DNA of 6,884 bases from Streptococcaceae bacterium (GCA_009779335.1 WREM01000055.1:1-6884); one strand, 5' to 3'. Shown: positions 1 through 6,708, counted from the stretch's first letter. A program made the numbers and translations. The notes: a model not told the origin generated them from the sequence alone.

Positions 1-1
1 A

Positions 2-166
2 TTAACTAAATTAGACGGTTCTGCAAAAGGTGGAATCGTACTCTCCATTATACAAACGTTAGGAATTCCAGTTAAATTGGTAGGACTAGGAGAGCAGATT
101 GATGATTTAGCTGACTTTGATGAGGAATATTTTGTCAAAGGGCTGTTTAAAGGATTGATTGAATAA
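2..166 (+). CDS. ftsY: Signal recognition particle receptor FtsY, C-terminal fragment
   Basis: This is the last 54 codons of FtsY; the rest lies upstream of the window. FtsY is the membrane-associated SRP receptor, an SRP-family GTPase that docks ribosome-nascent chain complexes carrying Ffh/4.5S RNA at the Sec translocon. The fragment opens with LTKLDGSAKGG, which contains the TKLD guanine-specificity motif (G4) and the following SAKGG element. After this come a hydrophobic strand and the GLGEQIDDL closing motif (G5 region) typical of SRP GTPases. It ends with DFDEEYFVKGLFKGLIE, matching the usual FtsY C-terminus (L-x-x-F-D-x-x-x-F-V-x-x-L). Ffh would continue into a methionine-rich M domain here, whereas this protein stops, so FtsY is favoured over Ffh. 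The reading frame is open from base 2 and stops with TAA. There is no sign of damage. Confidence 0.93.
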   Translation, partial: LTKLDGSAKGGIVLSIIQTLGIPVKLVGLGEQIDDLADFDEEYFVKGLFKGLIE

Positions 167-176
167 ATAAGCTTTG

Positions 177-203
177 GCTGAATTTTTGACTTGAAAATTC
201 AGC
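177..203. repeat. Perfect 10-bp inverted repeat between ftsY and prs
   Basis: GCTGAATTTT (177-186) and AAAATTCAGC (194-203) are exact reverse complements around a 7-base spacer. The hairpin starts 10 bases after the ftsY stop. It is not followed by a T-run, so it is a poor classical intrinsic terminator. It may still slow polymerase or protect the ftsY 3' end. Its right half overlaps the putative -35 element of the prs promoter, so an operator role is also possible. Which role applies cannot be told from sequence. Confidence 0.6.
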
Positions 204-219
204 TCAATCAATGTAAAAT
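191..219 (+). promoter_or_regulatory. Putative sigma-A promoter of prs
   Basis: A -35 element TTGAAA (191-196) and a -10 element TAAAAT (214-219) are separated by exactly 17 bases. This predicts a start near 226 and a leader of roughly 37 bases before the prs ATG. The -35 sits inside the inverted repeat downstream of ftsY. I looked for a lactococcal PurBox (AWWWCCGAACWWT) because prs is often in the purine regulon, but found no convincing copy. Confidence 0.6.
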
Positions 220-262
220 AAAAGAAGAACAACGTAAACATTTGCTATAAAGAAAGGCTCAC

Positions 263-1234
263 ATGTCCTATTCAAATTTGAAACTTTTCGCACTTTCTTC
301 TAACCAAGAATTAGCCAGTAAAGTGGCTCAAGACATTGGAATTGAAGTAGGGAAATCCAAAGTACACACTCATCCAGATGGTGAGATTGAAGTTGAGATT
401 AATGAAAGCATTCGTGGAGAACATGCCTATATCTTGCAGTCCACGTCTGCTCCCGTTAATGAAAACCTTATGGAGCTTCTCATCATGATGGATGCTCTCC
501 GTCGTGCATCAGTTGAATCGATCAATATCGTCATGCCTTACTATGGTTATGCAAGACAAGACCGCAAGGCACGAGCTCGTGAACCTATCACTTCTAAATT
601 GGTGGCAAATATGATTCAAATTGCAGGTGCCGACCGCCTCATTACTTTTGATCTTCATGCTGCTCAAATTCAAGGATTTTTCAATATTCCTGTTGATCAT
701 CTCATGGGCTCCCCGCTTATTGCTGATTATTTCCAACGCAATGGATTTACAGATGGCAATGATTTGGTGGTTGTATCTCCTGACCATGGTGGAGTGGGAC
801 GTGCTCGTAAATTAGCTGCTTTCTTAAAAGCACCTATTGCCATTATTGATAAGCGTCGCCCACGTGCTAATGTAGCTGAAATCATGAATATTATTGGAGA
901 TGTCAAAGGAAAAAAATGTATCCTCATCGATGATATGATTGATACAGCAGGCACCATTACGCTTGCTGCCAATGCCTTAAAAGAGCTCGGAGCAACAGAA
1001 GTATATGCTTCATGTACCCATGCAGTACTTTCTGGTCCAGCTATCGAGCGTATTGAAAGTTCAGCCATTAACAAAATGGTCGTCCTTGATACTATAGAAA
1101 TCCCAGAAGACAAAAAATCTGACAAGATTGTTGAAATATCAATCGCACCACTACTGGCAGATGCCATCATTCGCATACATGAAAAACGTCCAATATCCCC
1201 ACTCTTTGAATTGAAGAAACCGAGTGAACAATAA
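263..1234 (+). CDS. prs: Ribose-phosphate pyrophosphokinase (PRPP synthetase)
   Basis: This enzyme transfers pyrophosphate from ATP to ribose-5-phosphate to make PRPP, the precursor for purines, pyrimidines, NAD, histidine and tryptophan. It acts in the cytoplasm, normally as a hexamer. The full 323 residues match the class I family length. Visible signatures are the ATP-binding segment GYARQDRKARAREP (95-108), the cation-binding stretch DLHAAQIQGFF (130-140), VSPDHGG (171-177), the flexible catalytic loop starting KRRP (197-200), and the PRPP-binding loop DDMIDTAGT (223-231). The usual FSDGE near the N-terminus reads HPDGE (37-41). The start at 263 is preceded by AGAAAGG at 251-257. The loop KRRPRANVAEIMNIIG resembles the Bacillus form more than the streptococcal Prs1 form as I recall it, so this may be the second of two prs paralogues common in Streptococcaceae. 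That last point is inference. Confidence 0.95.
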   Translation: MSYSNLKLFALSSNQELASKVAQDIGIEVGKSKVHTHPDGEIEVEINESIRGEHAYILQSTSAPVNENLMELLIMMDALRRASVESINIVMPYYGYARQDRKARAREPITSKLVANMIQIAGADRLITFDLHAAQIQGFFNIPVDHLMGSPLIADYFQRNGFTDGNDLVVVSPDHGGVGRARKLAAFLKAPIAIIDKRRPRANVAEIMNIIGDVKGKKCILIDDMIDTAGTITLAANALKELGATEVYASCTHAVLSGPAIERIESSAINKMVVLDTIEIPEDKKSDKIVEISIAPLLADAIIRIHEKRPISPLFELKKPSEQ

Positions 1235-1236
1235 AT

Positions 1237-1263
1237 AAAGACAGTCTAGGCTGTTTTTCTTTT
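1237..1263 (+). terminator. Intrinsic terminator after prs
   Basis: AAAGACAGT (1237-1245) can pair with GCTGTTTTT (1250-1258) around a CTAG loop, including G-T wobbles. The T-rich tract TTTTTCTTTT follows within 1254-1263. The stem has few GC pairs, so termination may be leaky and some prs transcripts could run on into leuS, only 50 bases further on. Confidence 0.6.
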
Positions 1264-1272
1264 AGAAAAATA

Positions 1273-1281
1273 TGATAAAAT
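1273..1281 (+). promoter_or_regulatory. Extended -10 promoter of leuS
   Basis: TGATAAAAT (1273-1281) contains the TG motif one base upstream of a 5/6 match to TATAAT. The region 17 bases upstream lies in the T-tract of the prs terminator and gives no good -35, so the extended -10 probably carries the promoter. The start is predicted near 1288, leaving a leader of only about 25 bases before leuS. Confidence 0.5.
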
Positions 1282-1312
1282 AGAGTATTGAAGAAATTTA
1301 ACAGGAGAAATC

Positions 1313-3808
1313 ATGGAATATAATCATAAAGAAATAGAAGAAAAATGGCAAAAATATTGGGCAGAGCATGAAACATTTAAGACAGGAACAGATAAAAATA
1401 AGCCTAAGTTCTATGCTTTGGATATGTTCCCTTATCCATCAGGGGCGGGACTCCATGTAGGACATCCTGAAGGCTATACAGCTACAGATATTCTCAGCCG
1501 TTACAAGCGTGCACAAGGCTTTAATGTCCTTCATCCCATGGGTTGGGATGCTTTTGGATTGCCTGCCGAACAGTATGCGATGGATACAGGGAATGATCCT
1601 GCTAAATTCACAGCTGAGAATATTGCTAATTTCAAGCGTCAAATCAATGCACTTGGATTCTCTTATGATTGGGAACGTGAGGTCAATACGACTGATCCGT
1701 CTTATTACAAATGGACCCAATGGATTTTTACCAAACTTTATGAAAAAGGTCTAGCTTATGAAGCAGAAGTACCAGTGAACTGGGTTGAAGAACTAGGCAC
1801 AGCAATTTCAAATGAGGAAGTCTTGCCCGATGGGACATCGGAACGTGGAGGCTATCCTGTCATACGTAAGCCCATGCGACAATGGATGCTCAAAATCACA
1901 GCCTATGCAGAACGTTTGCTTGAAGATTTAGAAGATGTGGATTGGCCTGAATCAGTTAAAGAAATGCAAAAGCACTGGATTGGAAAATCTATTGGTGCTG
2001 ATGTGAATTTTGAAGTTAAAGATTCGGATAAAGCATTTACAGTCTTCACCACTCGCCCCGATACGCTATTTGGTGCGACCTTTGCTGTACTCTCTCCAGA
2101 GCATGAATTGGTAGATACGATTACGAGTTCAGAGCAAGCTCAAGCAGTCGCTGAGTATAGACATCAAGCCAGCCTCAAATCAGATTTGGCTCGTACAGAT
2201 TTGGCTAAGGAAAAAACAGGGGTTTGGACAGGAGCTTATGCCATCAACCCTGCCAATGGAAAACAAATTCCAATTTGGATTGCAGATTATGTATTAGCTT
2301 CTTATGGGCATGGTTCAGTCATGGCTGTTCCTGCTCATGATGAGCGGGATTGGGAATTTGCCCAAACCTTTGATTTAGATATTGTGTCTGTATTGGAAGG
2401 TGGGGATGTAACTCAGTCTGCCTATACAGAAGACGGTGTGCATATCAATTCTGATTTTTTAGATGGCCTAGATAAAGCCCAAGCTATTGATGCAATGATT
2501 GCTTTCCTTGAAGAAAATAAAATTGGGAAAAAGAAAATCACTTATCGTTTACGTGACTGGCTTTTCAGTCGTCAACGTTATTGGGGAGAACCGATCCCAA
2601 TCATTCATTGGGAAGATGGAACATCTACAGCTATCCCTGAGAAAGATTTGCCATTAGTTTTACCTAAGACCTCTGACATCAAACCTTCAGGAACAGGTGA
2701 GTCACCTCTTGCTAACTTGACGGACTGGCTAACAGTCACTCGTGAAGATGGGGTTAAAGGGCGTCGTGAAACCAATACAATGCCACAATGGGCAGGTTCA
2801 TCATGGTACTACCTCCGATATATTGATCCAAAAAATGATACAGCACTGGCTGATTCTGAATTGCTGAAAGAATGGTTGCCCGTTGATATTTATGTTGGTG
2901 GTGCTGAACACGCTGTTTTGCATTTGCTTTATGCACGTTTCTGGCATAAATTTCTCTATGATTTGGATATAGTGCCAACCAAGGAACCCTTTCAAAAGCT
3001 CTATAATCAAGGAATGATTCTTGGATCATCCTATCGTGACAGCCGTGGAGCATTAGTTGCGACAGATAAGGTGGAAAAGAAAGACAATATATTCATTCAT
3101 ACAGAAACAGGAGAAGAGCTTGAGCAGGCACCTGCTAAGATGTCCAAATCACTCAAAAATGTGGTTAATCCTGATGATGTAGTTGAAGAATTTGGGGCAG
3201 ATACTCTTCGTGTTTATGAAATGTTTATGGGACCACTCGATGCTTCAATCCCATGGTCAGAAGAGGGACTTGAAGGAGCACGAAAGTTCCTTGATCGTGC
3301 CTATCGTCTCATTGCAAATAAACCGATTGTCGATTCTAACGATGGTAACCTAGACAAGGTCTATCATGAAACAGTTAAGAATGTAACAGAACGCTTAGAT
3401 AACATGCTTTTCAATACTGCTATTAGCTCACTCATGGTATTTGTTAATGCTGCAAATAAAGAAGATATACTTTATGCAGAATATGCCAAAGGTTTTGTCC
3501 AATTACTTGCTCCATTTGCTCCACATATTGCAGAAGAGCTTTGGGTCAAACTTGAACAAACAGAAGGAATTTCCTATGTTTCATGGCCTAAATATGACGA
3601 GTCAAAATTGACAGAGTCAGAAATAGAAGTCGTTATTCAGGTCAATGGTAAGCTGAAAGCCAAAGCAAAACTGGCAAAAGATTTAAGCAAAGAAGAGTTA
3701 GAGTCAGCAGCAAAAAACAATGAAACTGTGAAATCAGCTATTGATGGCAAAGAAATTGTAAAAATTATTGCCGTACCTAATAAATTGGTAAATATTGTTG
3801 TTAAATAA
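1313..3808 (+). CDS. leuS: Leucyl-tRNA synthetase
   Basis: This cytoplasmic class Ia synthetase charges tRNA-Leu with leucine using ATP. At 831 residues it has normal bacterial length. The Rossmann catalytic domain opens with FPYPSGAGLHVGH; the HIGH-motif equivalent HVGH is at 48-51. The inserted CP1 editing domain, roughly 225-410, shows the threonine-rich TTRPDTLFG (246-254) and AVPAHDERDWEFA with HDERD at 342-346, the segment holding the conserved editing aspartate. Post-transfer editing therefore looks intact. The class I signature KMSKS is at 609-613, just after the leucine-specific insert. The helical anticodon-binding domain and a small C-terminal domain (about 765-831, ending in NKLVNIVVK) complete the protein. 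The ATG at 1313 has AGGAG at 1303-1307. There is no T-box leader, although leuS of some Firmicutes has one: only 78 bases separate it from prs. Confidence 0.98.
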   Translation: MEYNHKEIEEKWQKYWAEHETFKTGTDKNKPKFYALDMFPYPSGAGLHVGHPEGYTATDILSRYKRAQGFNVLHPMGWDAFGLPAEQYAMDTGNDPAKFTAENIANFKRQINALGFSYDWEREVNTTDPSYYKWTQWIFTKLYEKGLAYEAEVPVNWVEELGTAISNEEVLPDGTSERGGYPVIRKPMRQWMLKITAYAERLLEDLEDVDWPESVKEMQKHWIGKSIGADVNFEVKDSDKAFTVFTTRPDTLFGATFAVLSPEHELVDTITSSEQAQAVAEYRHQASLKSDLARTDLAKEKTGVWTGAYAINPANGKQIPIWIADYVLASYGHGSVMAVPAHDERDWEFAQTFDLDIVSVLEGGDVTQSAYTEDGVHINSDFLDGLDKAQAIDAMIAFLEENKIGKKKITYRLRDWLFSRQRYWGEPIPIIHWEDGTSTAIPEKDLPLVLPKTSDIKPSGTGESPLANLTDWLTVTREDGVKGRRETNTMPQWAGSSWYYLRYIDPKNDTALADSELLKEWLPVDIYVGGAEHAVLHLLYARFWHKFLYDLDIVPTKEPFQKLYNQGMILGSSYRDSRGALVATDKVEKKDNIFIHTETGEELEQAPAKMSKSLKNVVNPDDVVEEFGADTLRVYEMFMGPLDASIPWSEEGLEGARKFLDRAYRLIANKPIVDSNDGNLDKVYHETVKNVTERLDNMLFNTAISSLMVFVNAANKEDILYAEYAKGFVQLLAPFAPHIAEELWVKLEQTEGISYVSWPKYDESKLTESEIEVVIQVNGKLKAKAKLAKDLSKEELESAAKNNETVKSAIDGKEIVKIIAVPNKLVNIVVK

Positions 3809-3817
3809 ATTAAATTA

Positions 3818-3839
3818 AAAAAGAGCGGATGCTCTTTTT
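3818..3839. terminator. Bidirectional terminator between leuS and the convergent gene
   Basis: AAAAAGAGC (3818-3826) and GCTCTTTTT (3831-3839) form a perfect 9-bp stem with loop GGAT. On the plus strand the stem ends in five T's after leuS. On the minus strand it ends in six T's (complement of 3817-3822). The stop codon of the minus-strand gene (3840-3838) overlaps the arm, so its final codons lie right at the hairpin. Confidence 0.85.
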
Positions 3840-4188
3840 ATTTTCTATAATCTACGATTTCAATATTTGGAGCTATTAATTCGCCAGCTCCCATGATTTG
3901 AGTGAGCCCATTATCTGTCTTACGGACATTCATATATTCATCAAAGTACATCATCCCCCACGCCTTACAATGGAATGTGCCTAATTCAGAATCAAATTGT
4001 CCATCAAATTCATCAGGGAGACTGTTTTTATCTGCAATTACAATACGATAACGGGTAATGCCACAGCATTTACTCTCTGCTAATTCATGAGACAAGGTGT
4101 GATCAAAATCTAAAACCAAATCAACAGGTTTGCCGTCTATCATTGTGGTAATTTGTTCTTTTATGCTAGCATCAAATGTCATATTCAT
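3838..4188 (-). CDS. HesB-like / Fe-S biosynthesis-family protein of the lactic acid bacterial type
   Basis: The protein is a small soluble one of 116 residues from the ATG at 4188. Its pattern recalls the HesB-like 'iron-sulfur cluster biosynthesis family' proteins of lactic acid bacteria (Pfam Fe-S_biosyn-like fold). It has an opening MTFD-like strand, LVLDFDHTLS (24-33), a Cys-containing turn then YRIVIADK (47-54), a D-S-E-L-G-T-F segment (66-72) followed by a Y-F-D-E-Y-M motif (81-86), and a closing NIEIVDYRK (108-116). True A-type scaffold proteins have a C-terminal CGCG; here the matching place reads GAGEL (100-104), and the only cysteines are 41, 42 and 74. Cluster binding is therefore doubtful and the function is unknown. 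An in-frame ATG at 4236 would add 16 residues, but family members start near MTF. Neither start has a clear ribosome binding site. The gene converges on leuS and diverges from the next gene. Confidence 0.65.
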   Translation of the reverse strand: MNMTFDASIKEQITTMIDGKPVDLVLDFDHTLSHELAESKCCGITRYRIVIADKNSLPDEFDGQFDSELGTFHCKAWGMMYFDEYMNVRKTDNGLTQIMGAGELIAPNIEIVDYRK

Positions 4189-4267
4189 AAATTCATTATA
4201 TTCTTTTTCTCTGATTTTTACCCAAACAAAAAACATAAAAAATATATTATTTGTATTTCATTTTTCT

Positions 4268-4310
4268 CTCATAAAATATCATGATATTATAATAAGTGTA
4301 ATATCAAATA
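4268..4310. promoter_or_regulatory. Divergent promoter/operator region with 14-base palindrome
   Basis: The perfect palindrome AATATCATGATATT occupies 4275-4288, and a third copy of its half-site AATATCA lies at 4300-4306. A plus-strand -10 TATAAT (4288-4293) abuts the palindrome, with no recognisable -35 behind it, and would start the 118-residue gene near 4300. On the minus strand, TATAAT (4291-4286) overlaps the same bases with a weak -35 TTTATA (4314-4309). A TTGATA (4307-4302) with an 18-base spacer to CATGAT is an alternative. TTATAATAAGTGTAA (4287-4301) matches the PerR-box consensus TTATAATNATTATAA at 12 of 14 defined bases. The region is very AT-rich, so chance matches are likely. 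Coordinated control of the two divergent genes is inference. Confidence 0.45.
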
Positions 4311-4326
4311 TAAAAAAGGAGCAAAA

Positions 4327-4683
4327 ATGAGAAGAAAAAAAATTAATGAAGAAATTAAAATGCTAGAAGAAAATAAGAAGCAGAATGTGGAAGCAGCTGT
4401 GATGCAATTGGTTGTAGATTCGTATATGCACGGGGATCAGACTTGTCAGCTGACAGGAGGGAAGTCTTTAGGAGTCTCTATCATGAAAGGCTCTTGTGAT
4501 AATGTCCTTCTATTCATTGATGATACCCATAAAGTTACTATAGAAGTAGAAAAAGGAATCAGTCGAATTACAGTCATGAAAACACATGATGAAAAGGATA
4601 TACCTTATATTGTTCCTTTCGCTAAAAGTTTGGGATTGTCAGAAGGTGTTTGCTTGCAAAAATTTCTGACTGCAAATTATTAA
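4327..4683 (+). CDS. Unrecognised 118-residue cytoplasmic protein
   Basis: I do not recognise this family. The first 25 residues are highly charged and helical (RRKKINEEIKMLEENKKQN), possibly a short coiled coil. Then comes a hydrophobic helix (VEAAVMQLVVDSYM, 21-34) and an alternating hydrophobic, probably beta-rich section (LGVSIMKG, NVLLFIDD, KVTIEVE, ISRITVMKT). The C-terminal helical part is PFAKSLGLSEGVCLQKFL. There is no signal peptide or membrane segment. Cysteines are at 40, 57 and 109, with no CxxC metal motif. The start is well supported: AAAGGAG ends at 4321, five bases before the ATG. The gene stands alone, with a divergent promoter region upstream and its own terminator downstream. 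Codon use looks like that of its neighbours. It may be a lineage-specific small protein; no function is proposed. Confidence 0.8.
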   Translation: MRRKKINEEIKMLEENKKQNVEAAVMQLVVDSYMHGDQTCQLTGGKSLGVSIMKGSCDNVLLFIDDTHKVTIEVEKGISRITVMKTHDEKDIPYIVPFAKSLGLSEGVCLQKFLTANY

Positions 4684-4691
4684 AAATTAGG

Positions 4692-4711
4692 AAAGCCTGA
4701 GGGGCTTTTTT
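4692..4711 (+). terminator. Intrinsic terminator after the 118-residue gene
   Basis: AAAGCC (4692-4697) pairs with GGCTTT (4703-4708), extendable by one T-G wobble to leave a three-base loop. A run of six T's spans 4706-4711. It begins eight bases after the stop codon at 4683. Confidence 0.85.
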
Positions 4712-4736
4712 ATTTGATTATTATAGTATTGCACGC

Positions 4737-4765
4737 TTTATAAATAATAAAAATAATGGTATAAT
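4737..4765 (+). promoter_or_regulatory. Extended -10 promoter of the NADH dehydrogenase gene
   Basis: TGGTATAAT (4757-4765) is a perfect extended -10. The hexamer 17 bases upstream, TTTATA (4737-4742), is a weak 4/6 -35 match. The start is predicted near 4772, giving a leader of about 30 bases that ends in TAGGAG (4791-4796), six bases before the ATG. No clear cre, CodY or FNR-type site was found around it. Confidence 0.6.
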
Positions 4766-4802
4766 GATGAAGGAATTTTATTATATATATTAGGAGAATA
4801 TA

Positions 4803-6704
4803 ATGTCTAAGAAAAAAATTATCATCATTGGTGGAGGGTTTGCTGGTCTTAAAGCTACTAAGACTTTATCGAAAGCACTTAAAAATGATGCAGAAATCAC
4901 TTTAATCGATAAACATTCGTATCAAACATCTATGACTCAACTTCATGAGGTGGCAGCTGGTCGTGTGCCTTTTACAACTGTTCAATTTGATTTTAATAAA
5001 TTATTGGGACGCCGTAAAAATGTAACAATAGTTACAGATGAAGTGACTAAACTTGATAAAACAAACAAGGTTGTAACTACTTCAAGAGGTCAATACGAAT
5101 ACGACTATGTTATCGTAGCTATGGGTGGAGAACCCAATGATTTCGGTGTCAAGGGTGTTAAAGAACACGGGTTCACACTTTGGTCACTTGAAAATGCAAT
5201 GACTATTAAACGTCAACTTGAACGCATGGTTCAAAAAGCTTCAACTGAGCTGAATGATGAAAAACGCAAAGCCATGTTGACTTTCTCGGTTGCTGGTTCT
5301 GGATTTACTGGAATTGAAATGGCAGGAGAATTGATTGAATGGCGTGAGGTAGTCGCTCGTGATTGGAAAATTGATGAATCAGACATTACCATTAATGTCA
5401 TTGAAATGATGCCATCAATTCTTAATATGCTTGATCGAAGATTGGCTGATAAAGCACTTAAACATCTTGAAAAGAAAAATGTAAATGTCCTTTTGAATCA
5501 TGGAATTACAGAAGTTGGTCAAGACTTTGTCCGTGTCAATGTAGGAACTCAAGATGAAGAAAAAGTTGAGAAAATCATCCCCACACACACACTCATCTGG
5601 ACTACTGGAGTTCAAGGGAATACTCAAGCACAAGCTTATGAATTAACTGAATCTGAGCGTGGAAGTCGCCTTATGGCAAATGACTACATGGAAGCTGAGG
5701 GTCATGAAGGTAAAGGGATTTATGTAGCAGGGGATGTATCTGCCCATATGACAGATGGACGTCCTCAACCTCAGATTGTTGAGGCTGCTGAACAAACAGG
5801 ACATACCGCTGCCATGAATATCATTGCTGATATAAAAGGTGGAGACAAGCATAAATTTGTTGGTAAATACCAAGGGACACTTGTTTCTATCGGATCTCGT
5901 TGGGGAGTAGCCAAGATAGGAAATGTTAAGCTTTCAGGTTTCCTAGCCATGTTCATGAAGAGTATCGTTTATATCATGTACACCCTACAGATTCGCTCTG
6001 CTTACTATCTCTTTACTTATATCCGTAATGAAATTTTCACAGTTAAAAGTAATCGTAATTTCATGTATGGACATACTTCACGTATGGGGAATGTATTATG
6101 GGCTGTGCCACTCCGTATTTTCTATGGATTTGTATGGTTAATGGATGCTTGGCCAAAAGTATTTGGTAATTCAGACCAATCATGGTTTACTAGTCAAAAT
6201 CGTCTGGTAACAATGGACTGGTTGACTAAATCTGCAGATGCAGCTTCAGGTGCTTCTGTATCAGACTCAGCAAGCACAGCAGCAGCTACTACTGCAACGA
6301 GTCATGGGGTCTTCTCATTATCTTATGTGTACGGACAAGATCCATTGGCAATTACAAATGGAGTACCGGGTTGGTTGAAACCTCTCTTCAAGTTCATGAT
6401 ACCTAATCAAGATGTCGCATTGTTCATGCAAAAATTCATGTCTATTTTAGAACTTTTGCTCGCCCTTGCATTGATTTTTGGAGCATTTACATTCCTATCA
6501 TCATTTGCAACAGCGGGACTTGTAGTCATGTTCTCAGTGACAGGAATGTTCTATTGGGTAAATATCTGGATGATTCCAGTAGCTATTGTACTTATGATGG
6601 GTGCAGGACGTGCCTTTGGTTTGGATTATTGGATTCAACCTTGGCTTCAAAAAGTACTTGGCAAAATTTGGTATGGCAAGTCTAAGTCAATCTATAATGG
6701 ATAA
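4803..6704 (+). CDS. ndh: Type II NADH dehydrogenase with C-terminal DoxX-like membrane domain
   Basis: This non-proton-pumping flavoprotein oxidises NADH and passes electrons to membrane quinone, regenerating NAD+. The first FAD-binding Rossmann motif is GGGFAGL (10-16). A second nucleotide-binding motif, G165-S-G167-F-T-G170 with E172, serves NADH. The FAD motif GIYVAGD is at 305-311, and the quinone-site helix QIVEAAEQTG (324-333) corresponds to the family's AQxAxQxG. A hydrophobic stretch at about 380-407 probably anchors this part to the membrane. Typical NDH-2 proteins end near 400-430 residues; this one has 633. The extra part has a membrane helix at about 431-448, an Ala/Ser/Thr-rich low-complexity stretch at 477-502, and helices at about 548-568, 570-586 and 588-602, with a basic tail. 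This pattern fits a DoxX-like four-helix domain. Lactococcus NoxA/NoxB are the likely relatives, from memory. A separate promoter and terminator make it monocistronic. Confidence 0.9.
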   Translation: MSKKKIIIIGGGFAGLKATKTLSKALKNDAEITLIDKHSYQTSMTQLHEVAAGRVPFTTVQFDFNKLLGRRKNVTIVTDEVTKLDKTNKVVTTSRGQYEYDYVIVAMGGEPNDFGVKGVKEHGFTLWSLENAMTIKRQLERMVQKASTELNDEKRKAMLTFSVAGSGFTGIEMAGELIEWREVVARDWKIDESDITINVIEMMPSILNMLDRRLADKALKHLEKKNVNVLLNHGITEVGQDFVRVNVGTQDEEKVEKIIPTHTLIWTTGVQGNTQAQAYELTESERGSRLMANDYMEAEGHEGKGIYVAGDVSAHMTDGRPQPQIVEAAEQTGHTAAMNIIADIKGGDKHKFVGKYQGTLVSIGSRWGVAKIGNVKLSGFLAMFMKSIVYIMYTLQIRSAYYLFTYIRNEIFTVKSNRNFMYGHTSRMGNVLWAVPLRIFYGFVWLMDAWPKVFGNSDQSWFTSQNRLVTMDWLTKSADAASGASVSDSASTAAATTATSHGVFSLSYVYGQDPLAITNGVPGWLKPLFKFMIPNQDVALFMQKFMSILELLLALALIFGAFTFLSSFATAGLVVMFSVTGMFYWVNIWMIPVAIVLMMGAGRAFGLDYWIQPWLQKVLGKIWYGKSKSIYNG

Positions 6705-6708
6705 AATG

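Noticed and set aside
167..262. PurBox or purine-responsive leader upstream of prs
   Set aside because: AAGAAGAACAACG only loosely resembles the PurBox and lacks the CCGAAC core. The leader after the predicted start is too short for a riboswitch.
509..1176. Minus-strand open frames opposite prs
   Set aside because: They are antisense shadows of a confidently identified gene; the translations have no recognisable motif and no ribosome binding site was evident.
1439..3053. Several short open frames within leuS on both strands
   Set aside because: All lie inside the intact leuS frame and show no family features; they follow from its codon composition.
4130..4330. Plus-strand 66-codon hydrophobic frame whose TGA overlaps the ATG of the 118-residue gene
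   Set aside because: The overlap looks like translational coupling, but the frame begins with TTG antisense to the HesB-like gene and runs through AT-rich promoter DNA, which naturally encodes hydrophobic residues. The downstream gene has its own strong ribosome binding site.
5415..5956. Minus-strand open frames within ndh
   Set aside because: They are shadows of the ndh frame with no recognisable protein features.
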